64,000 nucleotides of DNA from positions 1 to 64,000 of the forward strand of contig NZ_CAUDZA010000005.1 in NCBI RefSeq assembly GCF_958453765.1, written 5' to 3'. This stretch comes from Phascolarctobacterium_A succinatutens_B (lineage in GTDB: Bacteria > Bacillota > Negativicutes > Acidaminococcales > Acidaminococcaceae). The notes under the pieces are model-generated. The model made no database searches. It saw only the letters and a program-made list of their open reading frames with translations, and was not told the origin of the DNA. Both the position numbers and the translations under genes were made by a program. Of this stretch, positions 54,095 to 61,756 are shown in pieces (position 1 is the first letter of the stretch; every line of letters begins with the position of its first letter).

Positions 54095-55029
54095 AGGGTA
54101 TAATCAAGGATGTTTGCATCAGTGAAAAGAAGGGTACAGAAAAGCATCCGGTTAATGAGATTGTCCTCAAAGAAAATTTCGGCATCGAGGGTGATGCCCA
54201 CGCCGGGAAATGGCACCGTCAGGTGAGTTTGCTGAGTGCGGAAAAGGTAGATGAATTCAATGCGCGCGGCGGTGATGCCGCTATCGGTGCCTTCGGTGAA
54301 AATATTTTGGTCAGCGGTATCGACTTCAAAAAGCTGCCGGTAGGCAGCATCATGCGCAGTGGTGACGTAGTGATGAAGCTGACGCAGATTGGCAAGGAAT
54401 GCCACAGCCACTGCACGATTTTTGCGCGTGTGGGCGACTGCATTATGCCGCGTGAGGGCGTTTTTGCTACGGTAGAGCATGGCGGCGTTCTGCGCAGCGG
54501 CATGGAGCTGGAGGTGACGCTGTCTGCAGCCGACGCACCCTTGCGTGCGGCGGTAATGACGCTTTCTGATAAGGGTGCAGCAGGTGAGCGTGTTGATACC
54601 AGCGGTCCGCGGGCAGCAGAGCTGTTGGCGGAGGCAGGCTACGAAATTGTGGAGCAGGTTTTGCTTCCCGACGCGCAGAAGAGAATCGAACGTGAGCTGA
54701 TACGTCTGGCGGACAGCAGACAGGTGGATCTGATTATCACTACAGGCGGCACAGGACTTTCGCTGCGTGATGTTACACCGGAGGCAACAATGGCGGTGGC
54801 TACACGCAATGTGCCCGGTATTGCGGAGGCCATCCGTGCGGAGTCACTCAAGATTACACGGCGGGCAATGCTGAGCCGCGGCGTGAGTGTAGTGCGCGGA
54901 CAGACGCTGATTGTGAATCTGCCGGGCAGCACCAAAGCGGTGGAGGAAGCGCTGGCAATCGTTCTGCCGCAGTTGGAGCATGGACTGCGTATTCTGAAGG
55001 GCAGCGCCCATGATTGTGCGAGAAAATGA
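54079..55029 (+). CDS. MOSC domain - MogA/MoaB fusion protein
   Basis: A 316-residue fusion. Residues 1-145 form a MOSC domain (VNEIVLKENFGIEGDAHAGKWHRQVSLL, with the Cys-containing GKECHSHC segment), a family that carries sulfur or binds molybdenum cofactor. Residues 150-316 form a MogA/MoaB molybdopterin adenylyltransferase domain (TLSDKGAAGERVDTSGP, ITTGGTGLSLRDVTPEA, VNLPGSTKAVEEAL). The second half would adenylate molybdopterin before MoeA-type metal insertion. Overlaps moaC and modB. Confidence 0.9.
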   Translation: MEASIKGIIKDVCISEKKGTEKHPVNEIVLKENFGIEGDAHAGKWHRQVSLLSAEKVDEFNARGGDAAIGAFGENILVSGIDFKKLPVGSIMRSGDVVMKLTQIGKECHSHCTIFARVGDCIMPREGVFATVEHGGVLRSGMELEVTLSAADAPLRAAVMTLSDKGAAGERVDTSGPRAAELLAEAGYEIVEQVLLPDAQKRIERELIRLADSRQVDLIITTGGTGLSLRDVTPEATMAVATRNVPGIAEAIRAESLKITRRAMLSRGVSVVRGQTLIVNLPGSTKAVEEALAIVLPQLEHGLRILKGSAHDCARK

Positions 55030-55709
55030 GCGCTATTGACTGGTCGCCGCTGTGGATTTCGCTGCACACTGCGGCAGCAACAATCGTCATAGTTTTCTTT
55101 ATCGGCGTGATTATTGCCTGGTGGGTGGAACGGCTGCAGAGCCAAAGTCTGAAGATTTTTGCCGACGCTGTAATAACACTGCCCATGGTGCTGCCGCCTA
55201 CGGTAGCAGGCTTCTTTTTACTGTATTTTTTCGGCAATAACCGTTTTTTAGGCCAGCTTATTTATCAGCTGACGGGCATAAAAATAGCCTTTAGTTGGTT
55301 GGCGACGGTGCTGGCAGCAGCGGTGATTTCGCTGCCGCTCATGTACCGCAGCGCGCGCGGAGCCTTGTCGCAGGTTGATAAGGGCATGCTGGAGGCGGCA
55401 CGTTCACTGGGTATGACGGAATGGCGCATTTTCTGGCGCATTCATCTGCCGAATGCACTGCCGGGCATTATTGCCGGCGGTCTGCTGGCTTTCGCCCGCG
55501 GTCTGGGCGAGTTCGGCGCCACGGCGATGATTGCCGGCAATATTGCAGGACGCACACGCACACTGCCATTGGCAGTTTATTCTGCCGTCGCGGCAGGCGA
55601 TTGGGATGCCGCAGGCTGGTATGTGGCCGTAATTGTGGGCATCTGCCTATTAGTTGTTATCGGTCTTAATGTTTACTTATATAAAACGAAACAACAACAG
55701 GGGGAGTAA
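55026..55709 (+). CDS. modB: Molybdate ABC transporter permease
   Basis: Permease of the molybdate (or tungstate) importer; five to six hydrophobic segments and the ABC-contact EAA loop EAARSLGMTEWRIFWRIHLPNALPG. 227 residues. ATG 55026 overlaps the stop of the previous gene (ATGA). Molybdate specificity is by context and the adjacent modA. Confidence 0.93.
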   Translation: MSAIDWSPLWISLHTAAATIVIVFFIGVIIAWWVERLQSQSLKIFADAVITLPMVLPPTVAGFFLLYFFGNNRFLGQLIYQLTGIKIAFSWLATVLAAAVISLPLMYRSARGALSQVDKGMLEAARSLGMTEWRIFWRIHLPNALPGIIAGGLLAFARGLGEFGATAMIAGNIAGRTRTLPLAVYSAVAAGDWDAAGWYVAVIVGICLLVVIGLNVYLYKTKQQQGE

Positions 55710-55710
55710 A

Positions 55711-56502
55711 ATGAAAAAACTCTTATGCTTAGTATTTTCTTTAATGGTAGCTGTTATGGCTGCAGGCTGCGGCGGCAGTGATAAGCAGGCTGCTGCACCG
55801 CAGGCAGGCAAAACACTGCGTCTGGCTGCTGCTGCCAGCATGGAAAAGGTATTTACGCAAAAGCTCATTCCGTTGTATCAGCAAAAGCATCCGGAAATCA
55901 AAATCGAAGGCGTATATGATGCCAGCGGCAAGCTGCAGGCACAGATTGAAAGCGGTCTGGCAGCGGATGTGTTTATTTCTGCGGCCAACAAGCAGATGAA
56001 CGCACTGAGCGAAAAGGGCTATATGGACAAGAGTACTGTAAAGCCGCTGCTGGAAAACAAGCTGGTGCTGATTGTGCCTAAAAGCGGCAGCGCAATCAAA
56101 GGTTTCAATGATTTCGGCAAGGCTAAGCATCCTGCTATCGGCGATCCTGCCAGCGTTCCTGCAGGCCAATATGCCAAGGAAGCACTGACCAAGCTTGGTC
56201 AATGGGAAGGTATTCAAGGCAAGGTAAGCCTTGGCACCAATGTAACACAGGTTTTGAACTGGGTTGCCGAAGGCAGTGCCGATGCAGGCCTTGTTTACGC
56301 TACCGATGCAGCACTCTTGAAGGATAAGGTAACTGCTGTTGCCGAAGCTCCGGCAGGCTCCTTAAAGAAGCCGGTAATTTATCCTATCGGCGTGCTGGCT
56401 AAGGCTCCGCAGGCTGAGGCTGCCAAGGATTTTGCTGCCTTCCTGCAGACCGAAGAAGCTATGAAGATTTTTGCCGCCTACGGCTTTGCGCAGGCTAAAT
56501 AA
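55711..56502 (+). CDS. modA: Molybdate-binding lipoprotein
   Basis: Extracytoplasmic molybdate-binding protein; signal peptide with lipobox MAAGC (Cys20). LRLAAAASMEKVFTQKL, YDASGKLQAQIESGLAADVFISA and GLVYATDA are typical ModA signatures. 263 residues. GGGGGAG precedes ATG 55711. Lies 1 bp after modB. No ModC ATPase is encoded next to it. Confidence 0.93.
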   Translation: MKKLLCLVFSLMVAVMAAGCGGSDKQAAAPQAGKTLRLAAAASMEKVFTQKLIPLYQQKHPEIKIEGVYDASGKLQAQIESGLAADVFISAANKQMNALSEKGYMDKSTVKPLLENKLVLIVPKSGSAIKGFNDFGKAKHPAIGDPASVPAGQYAKEALTKLGQWEGIQGKVSLGTNVTQVLNWVAEGSADAGLVYATDAALLKDKVTAVAEAPAGSLKKPVIYPIGVLAKAPQAEAAKDFAAFLQTEEAMKIFAAYGFAQAK

Positions 56503-56515
56503 GAGGTAGATAAAC

Positions 56516-57547
56516 ATGAAATTAATTCGTACTGAGGATGCGGTCGGCAGTGTTCTCTGCCATGACCTGACACAGATTATCAAGGGCGTTACTAAGGATG
56601 CCGTGTTCCGCAAGGGACATGTGGTACAGCCGGAGGATATTCCGGTGCTGCTTTCCATCGGCAAGGAGCATTTATATGTGTGGGAAGCTGATGAAAGTAT
56701 GCTGCATGAAAATGATGCCGCACGCATTTTGTGTGACATCTGCAAAAATACCATGATGGATGAATCGCCTGTGAAGGAGGGCAAAATCGAGCTGGCCGCC
56801 GCTGCTGACGGTCTGTTTAAGGTGGACAGCGCGCGTCTGCGCCTGGTGAACAGCTTCGGACAGATGATGATTGCGACGCGTCATGGCAATACGCCGGTGA
56901 AGAAGGGCGATAAGCTCTGCGGTACACGCATTATACCGCTGGTTATCGAAAAGGAAAAAATGCAGCGTGTGCGTGAGCTGTGCGGCGAAGAGCCTTTGCT
57001 GCAGCTTTTGCCGTATAAAATCAAAAAGGCTGCCGTTCTGGCGACAGGCAGCGAGGTTTTCCACGGACGCATTAAGGATACCTTTACGCCTGTGCTGGAG
57101 GAAAAGCTGGCAGAGTTCAACGTGGAGGTAGTATATAAGCAAGTTCTGGATGATAAACCTGAGCAGATTACCGCTGCGATAAAAACCGCAATTGAGGAAA
57201 AGGGCGCGGAAATGGTGCTCTGCACCGGCGGCATGAGCGTTGATCCGGACGACCGCACACCGCTGGCAATAAAAAACACTGGTGCACGCATTGTGTCTTA
57301 CGGTGCGCCTGTGCTTCCGGGGGCAATGTTTTTGCTGTCGTATTACGGTAAAGACCAGGTGCCTGTTCTGGGCCTGCCTGGCTGTGTGATGTATGCTAAG
57401 CGCACTGTTTTCGACCTGGTGCTGCCGCGTGTGCTGGCCTGTGACCTTGTTACTGCCGACGAGCTGGCAGCTCTGGGCGAGGGCGGACTGTGCCTGAACT
57501 GCGCCGTTTGCACCTATCCTGCCTGCGGCTTTGGCAAGGGGTGGTAA
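56516..57547 (+). CDS. MoeA-like molybdopterin-binding protein with Cys tail
   Basis: A 343-residue protein in the molybdopterin-binding (MoeA/MogA-type) superfamily. N-terminal domain SVLCHDLTQI...VFRKGHVVQPEDIPVLLSIG resembles MoeA domain I; the core has ATGSEVFHGRIKD, LCTGGMSVDPDDRTP and VLGLPGCVMYAKRTVFDLVLPR. It is shorter than MoeA (about 400). The C-terminus carries Cys326, Cys329, Cys332 and Cys337 (CLNCAVCTYPAC), a possible metal or sulfur site. It may insert molybdenum or tungsten; exact reaction not settled. Confidence 0.82.
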   Translation: MKLIRTEDAVGSVLCHDLTQIIKGVTKDAVFRKGHVVQPEDIPVLLSIGKEHLYVWEADESMLHENDAARILCDICKNTMMDESPVKEGKIELAAAADGLFKVDSARLRLVNSFGQMMIATRHGNTPVKKGDKLCGTRIIPLVIEKEKMQRVRELCGEEPLLQLLPYKIKKAAVLATGSEVFHGRIKDTFTPVLEEKLAEFNVEVVYKQVLDDKPEQITAAIKTAIEEKGAEMVLCTGGMSVDPDDRTPLAIKNTGARIVSYGAPVLPGAMFLLSYYGKDQVPVLGLPGCVMYAKRTVFDLVLPRVLACDLVTADELAALGEGGLCLNCAVCTYPACGFGKGW

Positions 57548-57548
57548 A

Positions 57549-57893
57549 ATGACCTACGCAGACCCGCAGCATTATCATGTGAAGGTGCGCGTTTATAACG
57601 AAAGCATTGATTTCGGCAAGGGTGTGGCGGAGCTTTTGCAGCGCATTGAGGCCACCGGTTCGCTGAGTGCTGCCTACAAGGCTATGGGGATGTCGGCCAG
57701 CAAGGCGTGGAAGATTCTGCGACGTGCAGAGGCAGACCTGGGCTTTGCGCTGGTCAGCAGTACGGCAGGCGGCAAAAGCGGCGGCAGCAGCGTGCTGACG
57801 CCGGAGGGACGTTTGCTGCTCGAGCGGTATACAGCCTTCAATACAGAGGTGCAGTCGGCGGCGGCACAGGCCTTTGCCAAGTATTTCAAATAA
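57549..57893 (+). CDS. ModE-like winged-helix regulator lacking a Mop domain
   Basis: A 114-residue protein matching the N-terminal DNA-binding part of ModE: FGKGVAELLQRIEATGSLSAAYKAMGMSASKAWKIL...LGF, with the SLSAAYKAMGMSYSKAW-type helix-turn-helix. The molybdate-binding Mop/TOBE domains are absent, so molybdate sensing, if any, uses another partner. ATG 57549 begins 1 bp after the MoeA-like gene; AAGGGGTGG precedes it. Plausible local regulator of the operon. Confidence 0.82.
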   Translation: MTYADPQHYHVKVRVYNESIDFGKGVAELLQRIEATGSLSAAYKAMGMSASKAWKILRRAEADLGFALVSSTAGGKSGGSSVLTPEGRLLLERYTAFNTEVQSAAAQAFAKYFK

Positions 57894-57903
57894 CATAAAG
57901 CTT

Positions 57904-57938
57904 GTGGCAGTACGGGAAATTTTCCCTGTACTGCCTTT
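57904..57938 (+). terminator. Terminator of the molybdenum operon
   Basis: GGCAGTACGGGAAA pairs with TTTTCCCTGTACTGCC, followed by TTTG. Confidence 0.8.
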
Positions 57939-57959
57939 GTTTATATAGTTTGTGTTTTC

Positions 57960-57988
57960 TTGACGCAGATTAGTAAAGAGGCTATAAT
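57960..57988 (+). promoter_or_regulatory. Promoter of exbB-exbD-tonB
   Basis: TTGACG (57960-57965), 17-bp spacer, TATAAT (57983-57988): a strong sigma-70 promoter about 140 bp before exbB. Confidence 0.8.
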
Positions 57989-58010
57989 ATAAACATCTAG
58001 TAAATAGCAA

Positions 58011-58116
58011 CAAGTATCAGATATGGGAGCTATGCCGACTTCCTTCCGCTGTGTATAAGCGGATACTGAGCTTGTAGTTTGCCGCAAAATAAAAAATTGC
58101 AGCGTTATTTTTTGAA
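58011..58116 (+). promoter_or_regulatory. Structured leader before exbB, possible attenuator
   Basis: CAAGTATC (58011-58018) pairs with GATA and CTTG (58062-58065, 58071-58074) across a 5-nt bulge, enclosing CCGCT/AGCGG (58046-58062). It is followed by GCCGCAA/TTGCAGC and GTTATTTTTT, a weak terminator-like end. This layout resembles a riboswitch or attenuator, but no known class was recognised. Confidence 0.4.
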
Positions 58117-58129
58117 AGAAGGTTTAAGT

Positions 58130-58756
58130 ATGAGTATTTTTGCCGGAGCTGTTGATTATTTTGTTAAGGGTGGTCCCTGCATGTGGCCGCTGCTGATGTG
58201 TTCCTTTGCCGCTATTGCTATTGGTGTGGAACGATATCTTTTCTATAAGAAGGCTATTTCCGGAGAAAAGTTCGCGAGCAGCTTCTGCCGCATGATGAAT
58301 GACTTTAATCTGGTTGGCGCCAGTGAACTGGCAGAGCAGAGCAAGGGCGAGGCTGCTGCCATGGCTAAGGAAATTCTGGATATTAAGGGTGACCTCGGCC
58401 AGCGTCTGGAAACTATTGTCTATACTAAAGCAGACCGTATTATCGACAGTCTGGAAAAAAATATCAACTATTTGAGCGTTGTTATCGGTCTTTCCCCGAT
58501 GCTCGGTCTGCTCGGTACGATTACTGGTATGATTTCTTCTTTTAATGCTTTGAACGAAAGAACCCAAAACCCGATGGCTGTTACCGCAGGTATCGGCGAA
58601 GCGCTGATTACTACAGTTTTCGGCCTGTGCATTGCCATTATGGGTATGTGTATCCATGCTTATCTTACAAGCAAAATCAAAACCGAAACTCTGAATATCA
58701 ACGAGGTCGCAGATACGCTGGTTGATATTTTCAAAGCTAACGAGCAGAGCAAATGA
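58130..58756 (+). CDS. exbB: ExbB/TolQ/MotA family proton channel protein
   Basis: Inner-membrane component that harvests proton motive force for TonB. Three hydrophobic segments: MWPLLMCSFAAIAIGVERY (about 20-40), LSVVIGLSPMLGLLGTITGMISSF (about 123-146) with the TPMLGLLGT-type motif, and GIGEALITTVFGLCIAIMGMCI. 208 residues. AAGAAGG precedes ATG 58130; the frame reaches back to 58079. Operon order exbB-exbD-tonB. Confidence 0.92.
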   Translation: MSIFAGAVDYFVKGGPCMWPLLMCSFAAIAIGVERYLFYKKAISGEKFASSFCRMMNDFNLVGASELAEQSKGEAAAMAKEILDIKGDLGQRLETIVYTKADRIIDSLEKNINYLSVVIGLSPMLGLLGTITGMISSFNALNERTQNPMAVTAGIGEALITTVFGLCIAIMGMCIHAYLTSKIKTETLNINEVADTLVDIFKANEQSK

Positions 58757-58772
58757 GGGGCGGTGTCAGAAA

Positions 58773-59186
58773 ATGCGCAGACGTCGTAAAAGAGTGATGA
58801 AGGCACCGGAAATCATGCTCAGTCCGATGATTGATATGATTTTCCTGCTGCTGGTATTTTTCATTGTCAGCACTATGTATATGAGCGAGGTCAAGACGAT
58901 TCCTATCCGCCTGCCTGTTGCTCGGCATTCGGAGAATGTCAGCAAGAGCAATTTTAATGTAACAATCAAAAAGGACGGCAGCCTTTATCTTGATGAAAAT
59001 AAAATCGAGATGGATATGCTGGTTCAGAATGCTGCGATTGAAAGCAAGCATGATTCCTCTTTCTCGGTTATTATCAGAGCAGAGGACGAAGCGCCTTATA
59101 AAACTATTATCCAGCTGATGGATAAAATGAAGGGAGCAGGTGTCACACGCTTCGGTTTGGCTACGGATACAGGTGAGAGCAAATGA
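58773..59186 (+). CDS. exbD: ExbD/TolR family protein
   Basis: Proton-channel partner of ExbB. One N-terminal membrane segment with the essential aspartate in SPMIDMIFLLLVFF (Asp21), then a periplasmic domain (FNVTIKKDGSLYLD). 137 residues. ATG 58773 is 16 bp after exbB. Overlaps tonB by 4 bp (ATGA). Confidence 0.92.
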   Translation: MRRRRKRVMKAPEIMLSPMIDMIFLLLVFFIVSTMYMSEVKTIPIRLPVARHSENVSKSNFNVTIKKDGSLYLDENKIEMDMLVQNAAIESKHDSSFSVIIRAEDEAPYKTIIQLMDKMKGAGVTRFGLATDTGESK

Positions 59187-59884
59187 AGGATGAACAAAAG
59201 CGATTTGGCAAAGGCTTTGCCGTAGCTCTGGCTGTGCATCTTGTTCTTGCCGCCGGCCTTGGCATTTTCGGCTACCGCTTTGTGCACACGCCTCCGGAAA
59301 TTTTGGAGGTTTCATTGGAATCTGGTGGTGGCGGTGCTGAAGCTCAGGAGGAAGAAATCGAACAGGAGGAGCAGCAGGAAGAGCCTATCATCCAAAGCCT
59401 GGAGGATATTATTGACCAAAAGCTGAAGCCTAAACCGCAAAAGAAGGTTGTCAGGAAAAAGGCAACGGCAGCCCCCGGACCGAAGGCTCCTGCCGGTAAT
59501 CCTGCCGGCAGCGGTACAGGTACAGGCACTGGTACCGGAACAGGCAGCGGCAGTGGCAGCGGAAGCGGCAACGGCAGCGGTAATGGCAGCGGCGAAGGCC
59601 GCGGTGTGCCGGTCAAGCCGCCACGCCTGCTGCGTGAGGTTGCGCCTGTATATCCTGCGTCCGCACGCAACAGCGGTGCTACCGGTGTGGTAACGGTACG
59701 CATTCTGGTAGGTGCTGACGGCAGTGTAGAGGATGTAACGGTTGTCGGTTCCTCCGGCAACGGTGCTATGGATAACAGCGTTGTGACGGCAGTCAACAAA
59801 TGGCGCTTCAGTCCTGCCAAAGATAAGTACGGGCAGAATGCACGCTGTCGCGTTACGCGTGCAGTAAGCTTTAATTTGAGATAA
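59183..59884 (+). CDS. tonB: Energy transducer TonB
   Basis: Spans the periplasm to drive outer-membrane receptors. N-terminal membrane helix (about 12-31), an acidic Glu/Gln stretch, a KPKPQKK segment, then an unusual GT/GS/GN repeat linker (about residues 108-145) instead of the common Pro-Lys rod. The C-terminal TonB domain has VAPVYPASARNSGATGVVTV, GSVEDVTVVGSSGN and AVNKWRFSPA. 233 residues. It shows that the host has an outer membrane. No TonB-dependent receptor is in view. Confidence 0.92.
   Translation: MKDEQKRFGKGFAVALAVHLVLAAGLGIFGYRFVHTPPEILEVSLESGGGGAEAQEEEIEQEEQQEEPIIQSLEDIIDQKLKPKPQKKVVRKKATAAPGPKAPAGNPAGSGTGTGTGTGTGSGSGSGSGNGSGNGSGEGRGVPVKPPRLLREVAPVYPASARNSGATGVVTVRILVGADGSVEDVTVVGSSGNGAMDNSVVTAVNKWRFSPAKDKYGQNARCRVTRAVSFNLR
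59509..59595 (+). repeat. Gly-rich microsatellite in tonB
   Basis: A run of GGC/GGT alternating with ACA, AGC or AAC codons giving (GT)n(GS)n(GN)n. DNA units of 6 bp (GGCAGC, GGTACA and variants) could vary in copy number by slippage, changing linker length without frameshift. Confidence 0.7.
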
Positions 59885-59908
59885 AAATGTATAGATGCTT
59901 TGACGCAA

Positions 59909-59953
59909 AGAAGCTGCTGTATTCGGATGAAGCCGGAGACAGCAGCTTTAATT
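59909..59953 (+). terminator. Terminator of exbB-exbD-tonB
   Basis: AAAGCTGCTGT pairs with ACAGCAGCTTT around a 17-nt loop, followed by AATTT. Confidence 0.65.
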
Positions 59954-59998
59954 TCGGGAGAAATATCGAGTTTAAGAAGATGATTATATCGATGCAAA

Positions 59999-60034
59999 AG
60001 AAAAAAACACGGGCATTATGCACCGTGTTTTTTC
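59999..60034. terminator. Palindromic bidirectional terminator
   Basis: AAAACACGG and GCAT pair with ATGC and CCGTGTTTT; A-run on the left and T-run on the right give terminator form on both strands. It may back up tonB and stop the minus-strand aminotransferase transcript. Confidence 0.7.
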
Positions 60035-60173
60035 TGTCTTGTGTCTCACGGAAGGAGTGAGACGAAGTGGAAGGGATTAGATAAATACAAAAATCGTCGG
60101 CTGATATTTTATCAGCTGTGTATATTATACTATATGATAAAAGAACTTGTCTAATATGGAATCAGCATAACAG

Positions 60174-61367
60174 TTATTTCGCCTTGTTCAGATTTCTGTA
60201 TTTCGTTACGAAGAGGGCGATGCGCTCCAGTGCCTTATGCAGGATTTCTTCGCTGTAAGCATAGGAGCAGCGGATATAGCCTTCACCGCCGGCACCGAAG
60301 ATATTGCCGGGGATTACGAGAACCTCCTGCTCATCCAGCAGCTTTTCAACAAATTCCATGCTGGAAAGGCCGGTTTCCTTGATGCAGGGGAAAACATAGA
60401 AGGCACCTTCGGGCTCATACAGCGGCAGTCCCATCTTGTGGAAGCCGTCAATCATAATCTGACGGCGGCGGCTGTATTCGGCAACCATATTGTCAACGTC
60501 CTGACGGCAGTATTTCAGTGCCGCAATCGCGCCGTACTGTGCCGTAACGTTGGGGCAGAGCACAACATACTGATGCAGGATGTTCATAGCGTTGATGATT
60601 GCTGCCGGTGCCATGATATAGCCAAGACGCAGGCCGGTCATAGCGTAGGCTTTGGAGAAGCCGTTGAAAATGATGGTGCGGTCGCGGAATTCCGGGAAGG
60701 AGGTGAACATGGTGTGTGTTTTGCCGCCGTAGGTAAGATGAGCATAAAGCTCGTCACTGATGACAATCAGGTCATGCTTTACAGCCCAGTCGCCGATAGC
60801 CTTAATCTGCTCCTTGCTCATAATAGCGCCGGTCGGGTTATTGGGATAGCCAAGCATAATAGCCTTGGTTTTGGGCGTAACAGCATTTTCCAAATCTTCG
60901 ATAGTAGGCACAAAGCCGTTTTCCTGATAGGTTTCTACGGAAACAGGCTTGCCGCCTGCCAGAATAACGCAGGCTTTGTTGGCAACGTAGCAGGGCTCGG
61001 GAAGAATAATTTCGTCACCGGGATGCATAATGGTAGTAATAGTGGTGTACAGTGCTTCGCTGACGCCTACGGTTACCATAATTTCGGTTTTGGGGTCGTA
61101 TTTCACGCCATAGTTTTTATGGATATCATCCGCAATTGCCTCGCGCAGCTCCAAAAGTCCGAGCGTAGGAGTGTAGCAGCTTTTGCCTTCGCAGATGCTG
61201 TTGATTTCGGCATCCTTGACAGCCTGCGGAATATCAAAATCGGGTTCGCCTACGCTGAGAGGCACGATGTTGGGGTTAGCGGCCATAATATCAAGAAACT
61301 TTGCCAGACCGGAGGGAGGCAGTGCTTTAATAAAGGGAGAAACAGCAGCATCAAAATTATAGGACAT
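60174..61367 (-). CDS. Pyridoxal-phosphate aminotransferase (class I/II)
   Basis: A 397-residue fold-type I aminotransferase. VGEPDFDIP, YTPTLGLLELREAIA, GYPNNPTGA and the PLP lysine in FNGFSKAYAMTGLRLGY are present, with the C-terminal Arg region GYIRCSYA. Closest by memory to aspartate/aromatic or alanine aminotransferases of Firmicutes; substrate undecided. ATG 61367 is chosen because AAAGGTGG is 8 bp upstream; the frame reaches 61418 without conservation. Confidence 0.88.
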   Translation of the reverse strand: MSYNFDAAVSPFIKALPPSGLAKFLDIMAANPNIVPLSVGEPDFDIPQAVKDAEINSICEGKSCYTPTLGLLELREAIADDIHKNYGVKYDPKTEIMVTVGVSEALYTTITTIMHPGDEIILPEPCYVANKACVILAGGKPVSVETYQENGFVPTIEDLENAVTPKTKAIMLGYPNNPTGAIMSKEQIKAIGDWAVKHDLIVISDELYAHLTYGGKTHTMFTSFPEFRDRTIIFNGFSKAYAMTGLRLGYIMAPAAIINAMNILHQYVVLCPNVTAQYGAIAALKYCRQDVDNMVAEYSRRRQIMIDGFHKMGLPLYEPEGAFYVFPCIKETGLSSMEFVEKLLDEQEVLVIPGNIFGAGGEGYIRCSYAYSEEILHKALERIALFVTKYRNLNKAK

Positions 61368-61458
61368 AAAAATACCACCTTTCATAAAAAAGCTTGTCGA
61401 TAAAGCGCCCTTGTCCAAACTGACACTTTTTCCACAATCTCTATCTGTTTACTATATT

Positions 61459-61487
61459 ACTGTAGCAGATATTTTTGCCACTGACAA
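61459..61487 (-). promoter_or_regulatory. Possible promoter of the aminotransferase
   Basis: On the minus strand TTGTCA, 17-bp spacer, TACAGT, about 90 bp before the start. The -10 is poor. The 389-bp gap 61368-61756 holds this site, the rimP promoter and a leader hairpin. Confidence 0.35.
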
Positions 61488-61578
61488 GGGAAAGCGCAGT
61501 GTATACATTTTACGTGGCAGATTTAGCATTTTTCTGTATAAAATTTAACATATAATAACTAGATATAGCGTAAGCTAC

Positions 61579-61607
61579 TTGCAAGACTTGTCAACAGATG
61601 CTATAAT
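61579..61607 (+). promoter_or_regulatory. Promoter of the rimP-nusA-infB operon
   Basis: TTGCAA (61579-61584), 17-bp spacer, TATAAT (61602-61607) with TG extension at 61599. About 150 nt of leader follow. Confidence 0.75.
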
Positions 61608-61635
61608 AAGGATAGCCAAAATAAGTATGACTTGT

Positions 61636-61663
61636 GAAAGAGTGGGTTTAAAGCCCGCTCTTT
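61636..61663 (+). promoter_or_regulatory. Leader hairpin before rimP
   Basis: AAAGAGTGGG pairs with CCCGCTCTTT around TTTAAAG; no T-run follows (CCGCTTATT). Hairpins at this spot before rimP-nusA are common and may take part in NusA feedback; that is inference. Confidence 0.45.
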
Positions 61664-61756
61664 CCGCTTATTATGATGTTTCTGACGCATTTGCGGCAGA
61701 GGCAGGTGTTGGCCGCAAGGTTAATACAGAAAGAAAAACTTAATATGGAGGTGAAA

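Noticed and set aside
61588..61607. TTGTCA as -35 for the rimP promoter
   Set aside because: Only 8 bp from the -10; TTGCAA at 61579 gives the correct 17-bp spacing.
61636..61663. Hairpin before rimP as a terminator
   Set aside because: It is not followed by a T-run and lies between a good promoter and the gene.
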